A DNA stretch of 5,421 bases from Gammaproteobacteria bacterium (lineage in GTDB: Bacteria; Pseudomonadota; Gammaproteobacteria; SZUA-229), in the NCBI GenBank assembly GCA_021768055.1, contig JAASSE010000105.1, positions 1-5,421 on the forward strand, in the 5' to 3' direction. The translations under genes were made by a program, and so were the position numbers. Shown here one piece after another: positions 1-5,421 of this stretch. The notes beneath the pieces are model-generated. The model saw only the letters and a program-made list of their open reading frames with translations. It searched no databases and was not told where the DNA came from. The stretch's first letter is position 1, and every line of letters starts with the position of its first letter.

Positions 1-1157
1 AGAACCTTGATAACGAATGCGACAAGAACCAGTGATACGGCAATACCGCCAATACCCAGGGCAATTTCATAAATCGATGGCGTGTAATCATGGACGACAC
101 CATCATAGAATGAGCTGCTGACTTCATAACCCGGGAATATTTCAAGCGGGTAGGCCTGGCCACCAATAATGATGGTATACATGGTGGCAAGTCCACCGAG
201 GATAATCAGTGTACAAATAATTGACAGTGTCTTGCGGTCGTTTCTTATGCCTGGTGCATAAATCAGTGCCAACGGAAGTAAGCCGCCGAGAATGACCTGG
301 CCAATCCAGAACATTTTTGTATATTGACCACCTTCAAGTAGCATAAATCTTTCAAAACCATGATGCTCGGTGATGTACAGGTTTGTCAGGTGATAGGCGA
401 TCGTGAAATACAACACCGCTGCCACAAAGACGCCCAACAGGTTTCTCAGGCGGGCCAGTACTTCATCTCCCAGGGCATCGCCGCGTCCGGTCCAGTGATA
501 AGACGCCATTAAAACCAGGATGAAAATAGCCAGGCCGAACGAGAATGACATGATAATGAACATGGGTGCCATAATCGCTGCATCATAACTTGAGCGTGCG
601 ACCAGGAAGCCGAAAATAGAACCGGTACCAGTGGTCAATATCAGGCGCCATACAAAGGCTGTTAAGCCTGCCGGTTTTTTGTATTTGTACATGGTATGGT
701 CCATCATGAACCAGATATATACACCGACGATGGCGAAGAAGCCGGTATAGAGTATGATGTTCCAGGCAAATATGGATTTAAAGTTATAGTAAGTCATCGC
801 TACGATCAGGCGATCAGGACGACCCAGGTCAAGCAACAATACGACCAGCCCACCTGCAAGCAGTGCAATCGCCAGCAGTCCTGATAGTCTAGCCATGGGC
901 TCGTAGTCTTCTTTTCTGAACACCGATGCAATCGAGGCAACGTTAAGTGCGCCGGATGCAGCAACAATCAGGAAAACAGCAAATACGTGCGGTGTACCCC
1001 AGACAATTTGATTGGTCATGCCGGTCACCCAGTGACCTTCATGTTCCATGTGCCAAACGGCGAGTAGGCCAATCAGCATTATCAGCCCGAGTGCGCCGAG
1101 CAGGCCGTAATAACCCAGGCTGTTGCCTTCAATTGCTGAGTATTCAATCTTTTTCAT
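1..1157 (-). CDS. dsrP: DsrP, NrfD-family integral membrane subunit of the DsrMKJOP complex (3' end cut by window)
   Basis: Integral membrane protein of the NrfD/PsrC family. In the DsrMKJOP complex it is thought to exchange electrons between the quinone pool and the periplasmic partners DsrO and DsrJ. The frame reads without a stop for 385 codons from ATG at 1157 and leaves the window at base 1; the family is usually about 400 residues, so only a short C-terminal tail should be missing. I count about ten hydrophobic helices, near residues 15-36, 55-78, 91-111, 128-150, 167-187, 194-220, 240-262, 283-302, 311-331 and 363-384. The segment LDLGRPDR (109-116) at the end of helix 3 is typical of NrfD proteins. 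The start lies 24 bp after the dsrO stop, with only a weak purine-rich ribosome site (GAGAG at 1166-1170, 8-nt spacer). The identification rests on topology plus position directly after dsrO. Hmc- or Nrf-type NrfD homologues are the alternative, but the neighbours make them unlikely. Confidence 0.93.
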   Translation of the reverse strand, partial: MKKIEYSAIEGNSLGYYGLLGALGLIMLIGLLAVWHMEHEGHWVTGMTNQIVWGTPHVFAVFLIVAASGALNVASIASVFRKEDYEPMARLSGLLAIALLAGGLVVLLLDLGRPDRLIVAMTYYNFKSIFAWNIILYTGFFAIVGVYIWFMMDHTMYKYKKPAGLTAFVWRLILTTGTGSIFGFLVARSSYDAAIMAPMFIIMSFSFGLAIFILVLMASYHWTGRGDALGDEVLARLRNLLGVFVAAVLYFTIAYHLTNLYITEHHGFERFMLLEGGQYTKMFWIGQVILGGLLPLALIYAPGIRNDRKTLSIICTLIILGGLATMYTIIIGGQAYPLEIFPGYEVSSSFYDGVVHDYTPSIYEIALGIGGIAVSLVLVAFVIKV

Positions 1158-1181
1158 TGATATTTCTCTCTGCCTTTCCGT

Positions 1182-1919
1182 TTAAATGCCCTGGTAACGC
1201 ACAGCGGTATTCAACTGGAGATCGGCACGGATCTGTTTGCCGCCATGTTTTTCAAGCTCTTTGGAGATCTTGCTGTTCGGATCATTAAGGTCACCGAAGA
1301 TCATTGCATCGTGCTTGCCTTTGGAGCAGGCTTCAACACAGGCAGGAATCTGGTCCTTGTCGATCCGGTGAACACATAGGGTGCAGGATTCGACGGTGCC
1401 TTTACCTCGCGGTGCAGACAGGGTCTGGTTGGTAAGGTTCTCATGCACGAAAGAGCGTGCCTTGTATGGGCAGGCCATCATGCAGTAACGGCAGCCTATA
1501 CAAATGTGTTTGTCTACCAGGGCGATGCCATCAGCACGTTTGAATGAAGCACCCGTAGGACAGACGTCGACACAGGGAGCGGTTTCACAGTGCTGGCACA
1601 TTAACGGCAGTGACAACTCGTGTCCGGTCTGTTTGTCGCGCAGTGTGACCTTGCGGATATACTGTGCATCTGTTTCCGGCCGCCCGAATCCGCTGAGTCT
1701 ATGCTCGTTGTTGCAGGCGTCGATACAGTCGGTACAGCCTTTATCGCACTTGTCTGTATTGATCAGCATGCCCCAGCGTACTTTGTCGGTTACAGCAACG
1801 TCGTCAGGTTTTGCATTGGCTACCTGGTGAAGCAGAATACCCGGGGCAATTGTGATCGCACCAACAGCTGCAGATTTGCCAAGGAACTCACGGCGAGAGC
1901 TGTTAATTTTATCGCTCAT
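1182..1919 (-). CDS. dsrO: DsrO, Tat-exported periplasmic protein with four [4Fe-4S] cysteine sets
   Basis: Periplasmic electron-transfer subunit of DsrMKJOP, of the ferredoxin-like HybA/NrfC type that pairs with NrfD-family membrane proteins. The 245-residue product begins with a twin-arginine signal: SRREFLG at residues 8-14, then a hydrophobic stretch, then a likely signal-peptidase site after ANA (34-36). It should therefore fold and take its clusters in the cytoplasm before export by Tat. Sixteen cysteines fall in four sets: C58/62/65/69, C108/111/116/120, C140/143/146/150 and C179/182/194/198. This fits four [4Fe-4S] clusters; how the sets are shared between clusters cannot be seen from sequence alone. 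The ATG at 1919 overlaps the dsrJ stop by four bases (ATGA) and has a strong ribosome site at 1927-1933. That settles the start and suggests translational coupling to dsrJ. dsrP follows, as in known dsr operons. The gene looks intact. Confidence 0.95.
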   Translation of the reverse strand: MSDKINSSRREFLGKSAAVGAITIAPGILLHQVANAKPDDVAVTDKVRWGMLINTDKCDKGCTDCIDACNNEHRLSGFGRPETDAQYIRKVTLRDKQTGHELSLPLMCQHCETAPCVDVCPTGASFKRADGIALVDKHICIGCRYCMMACPYKARSFVHENLTNQTLSAPRGKGTVESCTLCVHRIDKDQIPACVEACSKGKHDAMIFGDLNDPNSKISKELEKHGGKQIRADLQLNTAVRYQGI

Positions 1920-2383
1920 TTCAACTCACCTCCGTTGTCGTTATTGGCTGACAACATCTGGTGCAAATCCTGCTGGATAGTCGCTGTTTTCTTGCCGCGC
2001 TTAATATGTTTTTGCGGCCGGTCGGCATGGCATTCGAAGCAGTCGATGGTAACAGCAGCATATTCATGGCAACCATTGCAAAAATGATCTTTGCTTTTAC
2101 TGCTCGCGATATGGCCTTTTTCATCCGGCTCTACATGACAGTTAATGCATTCCGCAAAGCTGTATTTGGATGTACGAATACCCTCGTGCATGGTTTCATC
2201 ACGCTGATGCAGGATGAACTCCATATGATCACGGCGCATTACTTCTTCGGGCTCAACACATTTCAAACCCTTGCCTTCAGGTTCATGGATAGTTGGCAAC
2301 GGTGTTTCGGCTGAACCTGGAGCAGGGTACAGCAGGAACAATCCGAGCAGCAGTGTTGTAATTCGCAAAATGCGGTTTGTCAT
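1916..2383 (-). CDS. dsrJ: DsrJ, periplasmic triheme cytochrome c of the DsrMKJOP complex
   Basis: Small cytochrome c (155 residues) of the DsrMKJOP complex, facing the periplasm. It has three CXXCH haem-binding motifs: CINCH (79-83), CNGCH (102-106) and CFECH (115-119). The N-terminus is a Sec-type signal: R4 and R7 flank the start of a hydrophobic core (about 9-20), followed by APGSA at 21-25. In A. vinosum the DsrJ signal is reported to stay uncleaved and act as a membrane anchor; whether that holds here is not visible. Cys42 (KCVEP, 41-45), the only cysteine outside the haem motifs, matches the conserved residue proposed as an unusual His/Cys haem ligand in DsrJ. Other possible distal ligands include H53, H59, H66, H91, H100, H126, and M49 or M54. 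The start at 2383 is preceded by AAGG (2391-2394) seven bases upstream. It lies 40 bp after dsrL and overlaps dsrO by 4 bp. The haem motifs and the neighbours together make the call firm. Confidence 0.95.
   Translation of the reverse strand: MTNRILRITTLLLGLFLLYPAPGSAETPLPTIHEPEGKGLKCVEPEEVMRRDHMEFILHQRDETMHEGIRTSKYSFAECINCHVEPDEKGHIASSKSKDHFCNGCHEYAAVTIDCFECHADRPQKHIKRGKKTATIQQDLHQMLSANNDNGGELK
1927..1933 (-). promoter_or_regulatory. Ribosome binding site of dsrO
   Basis: On the minus strand this reads GGAGGTG, followed by seven bases (AGTTGAA) and the ATG at 1919. It is the strongest Shine-Dalgarno match in the window and lies inside the end of dsrJ. It fixes the dsrO start next to the ATGA overlap and allows both re-initiation and independent loading of ribosomes. 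Confidence 0.85.
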
Positions 2384-2390
2384 GTCTTCG

Positions 2391-2394
2391 CCTT
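2391..2394 (-). promoter_or_regulatory. Probable ribosome binding site of dsrJ
   Basis: The minus strand reads AAGG followed by a seven-base spacer and ATG at 2383. The match is modest, but it is correctly placed and puts the start immediately before the hydrophobic signal sequence of DsrJ. Confidence 0.55.
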
Positions 2395-2408
2395 GTATCC
2401 AGTATTTC

Positions 2409-2429
2409 GCTTAAGCCTCACCCTTAAGC
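2409..2429 (-). repeat. 7-bp inverted repeat spanning the dsrL stop codon
   Basis: The arms GCTTAAG (2409-2415) and CTTAAGC (2423-2429) are perfect reverse complements separated by a seven-base loop (2416-2422). The dsrL TAA stop (2424-2426) lies within one arm. The stem is short and mostly A-T, with no U-run after it, so it is too weak to be a convincing terminator. It could be chance, or a small mRNA hairpin between dsrL and dsrJ that affects stability or processing. Confidence 0.4.
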
Positions 2430-4394
2430 ATCACCAAGAGCCATGTCGATGTAACCGGTAGGGCATACATCAGAACATATGTGGCAACCAATGCATTTGC
2501 TGTAATCGGTATCAACGTAACGACCCGTAGTTTGCTTGTCTTTCTTTACGCGGAACACGGCATCCTGCGGGCAGAAGATAACGCAGTTGTCACATTCAAA
2601 GCACATGCCGCAGCTCATGCAACGGTTGGCTTCATCGATTGCTTTTTCTTCGGTAAGGCTAGTCTGGCGCTCTGTAAAATGACCCAGTACTTCGTCTGAT
2701 GAAGGCACATCAGTATCACGCAAATTGCGCGCAGTGTATTCAAAGTGAGCCAGGAACATATGGTCAGTTGAGATAATTTCCTGTGCAGAGCGGTCTTCAT
2801 AGTTATGAATAGCGTAGCTTTGTTTGTCAGTGCCGCGCTGTTCATCTTCCTGGTAATCATTTGCGCTGTAGCTATCGACACCCAGGCCTGCTTCTACGAG
2901 CTTTTCTGACAGGTTGAAATGATGAACATCTACCTTTGGACGTTTTCTGATTTCCTTGTCCTGGAAGTGCTTTTCAATGGTGTCAGAGACAATATAAGCC
3001 TGGCCGATTGCAGTTGTCAGCAGGTGTGGACGAACGATGTCGCCACATACGAAATGGTTTTCTTTGCCGGGTACACGGTAAACATCGTCAGAGTCGATCA
3101 GGTTGCGACCGTTGTCCAGGTCTTCAACGCCTTTAAGATTGCCACTCTGGCCGATTGCTGCAACGATGATGTCAGCTTCAACTGTGTATTCCTTGCCGCC
3201 TTCTATTGCAACCGGTGCATTGTTTTCCCATTTGCAGTCAACGAACTTCATACCGGTAGCACGGCCGTCGCCATCACGAATGATTTCAACAGGCATCACT
3301 TCGTTCATGATGTTAACGCCTTCGATTGTGGCGTCTTCTACTTCGTGCTGTGCAGCGGTCATTTCCTCTTTCTTGAACAAGGCGGTTAGAGTTACGCTGT
3401 CACATGGGATATTTTTCGAAGCATCATGGGCAGCGTGACTTGCAGCGCCGTTGACAACGTCTTCAGGATTTTCATTGTAATCTGCGATTGTGCCGATGCG
3501 GCGGGAAACAGAGACGACGTCGATAGAGGTATCACCACCACCGATACACAACACTTTCTTGCTGGTGTACTTCATTTCGCCCTTGTTGAACTGCTCAAGG
3601 AACTTCACAGCTGATACACAGTTAGGCGTTTCATCCCAGCCTTCAACCGGTAGGTCGCGACCGGTCCAGCAGCCCAGTGCCCACAGAATGGCGTCATATT
3701 CTTTTTCGAGCTCTTCAACACTGACGTCGGTACCCACCCGGGTGTTCATACGGGTTTCAATATGGCCCATATCCAGAATACGCTGGCATTCATTGTTCAG
3801 GTAATCGCGTGGCGTACGGTAGCCGGGGATGCCGTAGCGCATCATGCCACCGAGTTCTTCGTGATCATCAAAGATAGTCGATGCAATACCTTTACGGCGC
3901 AGTTGATAAGCTGCGGCCATCCCGGCAGGGCCACCGCCGACGATGGCAACTTTCTTGCCGGTCATTTCTGCACTGTTGTCGAATTTAAAGCCTTCATTGA
4001 ATGCAGTATCACCAATGTACTGTTCAACAGAGTTAATACCGACGAAATCTTCAACATCGTTACGGTTACACCCATCCTGACATGGTGCGGGACAAACGCG
4101 ACCCATCATGGATGGGAATGGATTCGCATCGGTTGAACGACGGAATGCGTATTCCTGCATGCTGACACCTTCCGGTGGTAACTCGATACCGCGGACGATA
4201 TCAAGGTAGCCACGAATATCTTCGCCTGATGGACAGCTGCCCTGGCAGGGTGGCGTACGGTGTACGTAAGTCGGGCACTTGTGTGAGGTGTCTTCTTTGA
4301 AAATCTTCTTATCAAAGCCGCCCCAATCCTGGTCGCCATCTTCAAATTTTCTGAAGGTCAACTTCGTGTTCATTTCATCACTGGAGGTTGCCAT
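2424..4394 (-). CDS. dsrL: DsrL, FAD/NAD(P)H iron-sulfur oxidoreductase (GltD-like) with C-terminal ferredoxin domain
   Basis: Cytoplasmic flavoprotein (656 residues) that, in A. vinosum, links rDsrAB to NAD(H) and is essential for oxidising stored sulfur. Domain order: an N-terminal iron-sulfur region with C40, C50, C54 and C101, C105, C109; an FAD fold with GGGPAG at 153-158 and a second flavin motif near FVCGDIV (448-454); an inserted NAD(P) fold with GGGDTS at 285-290; a linker of about 100 residues (480-580); and a two-cluster ferredoxin domain with C592/595/598/601/604/608 and C634/637/640/644. The start at 4394 is chosen over Met8 because AGGAGA (4401-4406) lies six bases upstream. The gene follows dsrK by 51 bp. 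The core resembles the glutamate synthase small subunit, but the C-terminal ferredoxin extension and the dsrK/dsrJ neighbours fit DsrL. Whether it prefers NADH or NADPH cannot be settled by eye. The frame is intact, with no sign of decay. Confidence 0.95.
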   Translation of the reverse strand: MATSSDEMNTKLTFRKFEDGDQDWGGFDKKIFKEDTSHKCPTYVHRTPPCQGSCPSGEDIRGYLDIVRGIELPPEGVSMQEYAFRRSTDANPFPSMMGRVCPAPCQDGCNRNDVEDFVGINSVEQYIGDTAFNEGFKFDNSAEMTGKKVAIVGGGPAGMAAAYQLRRKGIASTIFDDHEELGGMMRYGIPGYRTPRDYLNNECQRILDMGHIETRMNTRVGTDVSVEELEKEYDAILWALGCWTGRDLPVEGWDETPNCVSAVKFLEQFNKGEMKYTSKKVLCIGGGDTSIDVVSVSRRIGTIADYNENPEDVVNGAASHAAHDASKNIPCDSVTLTALFKKEEMTAAQHEVEDATIEGVNIMNEVMPVEIIRDGDGRATGMKFVDCKWENNAPVAIEGGKEYTVEADIIVAAIGQSGNLKGVEDLDNGRNLIDSDDVYRVPGKENHFVCGDIVRPHLLTTAIGQAYIVSDTIEKHFQDKEIRKRPKVDVHHFNLSEKLVEAGLGVDSYSANDYQEDEQRGTDKQSYAIHNYEDRSAQEIISTDHMFLAHFEYTARNLRDTDVPSSDEVLGHFTERQTSLTEEKAIDEANRCMSCGMCFECDNCVIFCPQDAVFRVKKDKQTTGRYVDTDYSKCIGCHICSDVCPTGYIDMALGDA

Positions 4395-4400
4395 GTCAGT

Positions 4401-4406
4401 TCTCCT
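4401..4406 (-). promoter_or_regulatory. Ribosome binding site of dsrL
   Basis: The minus strand reads AGGAGA, then ACTGAC, then ATG at 4394. This strong site lies in the 51-bp gap after dsrK and supports the first methionine of DsrL over the in-frame Met8. I see no convincing promoter in the rest of that A/T-rich gap. Confidence 0.8.
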
Positions 4407-4445
4407 GTTAAATACTGTTACTGTTCGTATCGTTAAAATTCGTTA

Positions 4446-5421
4446 TTAAGCTGCTTCTTCAGTATCAGCTTCTCCAGCATCGTCTTCGCCTTGTCCGTCA
4501 AGGATAATGGCGCTGCTCACCAGCTGGTGAACGCTGACAATCTGGTCCATGGTCATGCCGTAGTAGGGCAGCACCTTGGTAAACTGGGATTTGCAGATGG
4601 CGCATATAGCAGCCATATGGGTAACACCCTTTTCTGCAACTACATTCTTCAGTGCTTCCATGCGCGGCAATGCACCTTTAACACGCAGTTCCATCAGGTC
4701 ATCTGTCAACAGGCCGCCACCGCCACCACAGCAGAACGTGCTGTCGTGAATCGTGTTTTCAGCCATGTCATAAAAATTGTTACAAACAGCCTTGATAACC
4801 TTGCGCGGAATTTCAAACTGGCTGCCCGGGTATGAGCCGATTCGAGATGCACGCGCAACATTGCAGGAATCATGGAACGTGAGTGTCATCCAGTCATTTT
4901 CAGACTTGTCGATGTTCAGAATGCCCTTATCAAGACAGTCCGAGGTAAAGTCGAGTATGTGCTGAGGTACCGGGTAGTTCGGATCCAGGAAATCCCAGGG
5001 GCCAGCCAGGGTGTTCAGGAAGTTATAGGCTACGCGCCAGGCATGGCCGCACTCGCCGAAGATAATGCGTTTAACTCCCAGTTCCTTGGCGGCGTCGCGG
5101 ATACGCAGCGAAATCAGTCGCATGTTTTCGTAGCTGCCGATGAACAGACCGAAGTTGGCCGCTTCCGAGGCTTTTGAGCTTATGGTCCAGCTGACGCCGG
5201 CCGCATGGAAAACCTTGGCATAACCAATGAGGCCATCAACGTGCGGTTCTGCAAAGAAGTCAGCAGATGGCGTAACCAGCAGAATATCGGCACCTTTCTC
5301 ATCAAGCGGGAAACGGACCTTGACGTCGGTATCTTCTTCAACTTCTTCTTCCAGGCCTTCGAGTGTGTCGGCCAGCGCAGGTTCCGGCAGGCCGAGGTTG
5401 TTACCGATCTTGTACACCTTG
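4446..5421 (-). CDS. dsrK: DsrK, HdrD-like iron-sulfur subunit of DsrMKJOP (C-terminal part; 5' end outside window)
   Basis: Cytoplasm-facing catalytic subunit of DsrMKJOP, related to heterodisulfide reductase HdrD. It is thought to act on DsrC disulfide or trisulfide and to pass electrons to the membrane subunit DsrM. About 324 codons are present, and the frame runs open through the window edge. The GTG at 5417 is an internal valine codon, not the start; the N-terminal ferredoxin-type motifs expected of the family must lie upstream. Counting from that valine, the C-terminal CCG motif is complete: C185 (FHDSC), C229-C230 (CCGGGGG) and C272/C275 (CAIC). This is the set that binds a non-cubane [4Fe-4S] cluster in HdrB-type domains. 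C123 (FGECGHAW) is a further conserved-looking cysteine. The protein ends in a very acidic tail (about 307-323), followed by tandem stops TAATAA (4448-4443). HdrD, GlcF or other CCG proteins are alternatives on sequence alone, but dsrL-dsrJ-dsrO-dsrP downstream make DsrK the clear call. Confidence 0.94.
   Translation of the reverse strand, partial: KVYKIGNNLGLPEPALADTLEGLEEEVEEDTDVKVRFPLDEKGADILLVTPSADFFAEPHVDGLIGYAKVFHAAGVSWTISSKASEAANFGLFIGSYENMRLISLRIRDAAKELGVKRIIFGECGHAWRVAYNFLNTLAGPWDFLDPNYPVPQHILDFTSDCLDKGILNIDKSENDWMTLTFHDSCNVARASRIGSYPGSQFEIPRKVIKAVCNNFYDMAENTIHDSTFCCGGGGGLLTDDLMELRVKGALPRMEALKNVVAEKGVTHMAAICAICKSQFTKVLPYYGMTMDQIVSVHQLVSSAIILDGQGEDDAGEADTEEAA

Noticed and set aside
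696..1288. Two plus-strand frames (696-884 and 947-1288) opposite dsrP and the dsrO end
   Set aside because: They are antisense to a continuous 385-codon dsrP frame with ten clear transmembrane segments and have no coding evidence of their own.
1620..2087. Plus-strand open frame of 155 codons opposite dsrO and dsrJ
   Set aside because: It spans the dsrO/dsrJ junction antisense, with no recognisable motif. The minus-strand genes have signal peptides, cluster and haem motifs that explain the sequence.
2409..2429. Hairpin at the dsrL stop as an intrinsic terminator
   Set aside because: The stem is only 7 bp, A-T rich, with no following T-run on the minus strand, and the operon continues into dsrJ, dsrO and dsrP.
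2919..3389. Plus-strand open frame of 156 codons opposite dsrL
   Set aside because: It lies wholly antisense to the well-supported dsrL gene, has no recognisable domain and is rich in Cys/Phe/Val as expected from a reverse-strand reading. Treated as a shadow.
2424..4394. Glutamate synthase small subunit (GltD) instead of DsrL
   Set aside because: The fold is shared, but the extra C-terminal two-cluster ferredoxin domain, the length of 656 residues and the position between dsrK and dsrJ fit DsrL; no glutamate synthase large subunit is adjacent.
5415..5417. GTG at 5417 as the start of the DsrK frame
   Set aside because: The frame stays open to the window edge (AAG codon before it), and DsrK proteins need N-terminal iron-sulfur motifs not seen here, so this is an internal valine codon of a gene cut by the window.
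1..5421. A previously undescribed system, mobile element, CRISPR array or RNA gene
   Set aside because: The window is almost entirely filled by five known dsr genes with gaps of at most 51 bp. I saw no direct-repeat array, transposase, integrase, tRNA or rRNA sequence on either strand.

Overview
The window is one side of a sulfur-oxidation (reverse dissimilatory sulfite reductase, rDsr) operon. All five genes lie on the minus strand, so transcription runs from high to low coordinates: dsrK (3' part only), dsrL, dsrJ, dsrO and dsrP (5' part, nearly complete). This is the K-L-J-O-P core of the dsrABEFHCMKLJOPN... order known from purple sulfur bacteria such as Allochromatium vinosum. The dsrL gene sitting between dsrK and dsrJ separates this locus from the dsrMKJOP operon of classical sulfate reducers. 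The source is therefore most likely a sulfur-oxidising proteobacterium, probably a gammaproteobacterium. The base composition looks balanced. Nothing in the window fixes the genus.

Layout, in transcription order. Bases 5421-4446 hold the C-terminal part of DsrK, an HdrD-like iron-sulfur protein with a CCG cysteine motif. A 51-bp gap follows. Bases 4394-2424 hold DsrL, a cytoplasmic FAD/NAD(P)H iron-sulfur oxidoreductase of the GltD type with a C-terminal two-cluster ferredoxin domain. A 40-bp gap follows. Bases 2383-1916 hold DsrJ, a triheme c-type cytochrome. It overlaps by 4 bp (ATGA) with DsrO at 1919-1182, a Tat-exported protein with four [4Fe-4S] cysteine sets. A 24-bp gap follows. Bases 1157-1 hold DsrP, an NrfD-family membrane quinone-interacting subunit with about ten transmembrane helices.

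How they work together (from family knowledge): DsrMKJOP is a membrane complex linking cytoplasmic thiol/disulfide chemistry, thought to involve DsrC trisulfide, through DsrK and DsrM (DsrM lies outside the window) to the quinone pool and to the periplasmic DsrJ and DsrO via DsrP. DsrL passes electrons released by rDsrAB during sulfide-level sulfur oxidation to NAD(P)+. The short gaps, one stop/start overlap and shared strand point to a single transcript. No promoter or terminator is evident, and both operon ends lie outside the window.

There is no non-coding stretch over about 60 bp, and I see no mobile element, tRNA, rRNA or CRISPR array. The long open frames on the plus strand are shadows of these genes. 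I found no undescribed system. The points worth a second look are fine details of cofactor ligation in DsrJ, DsrL and DsrK.
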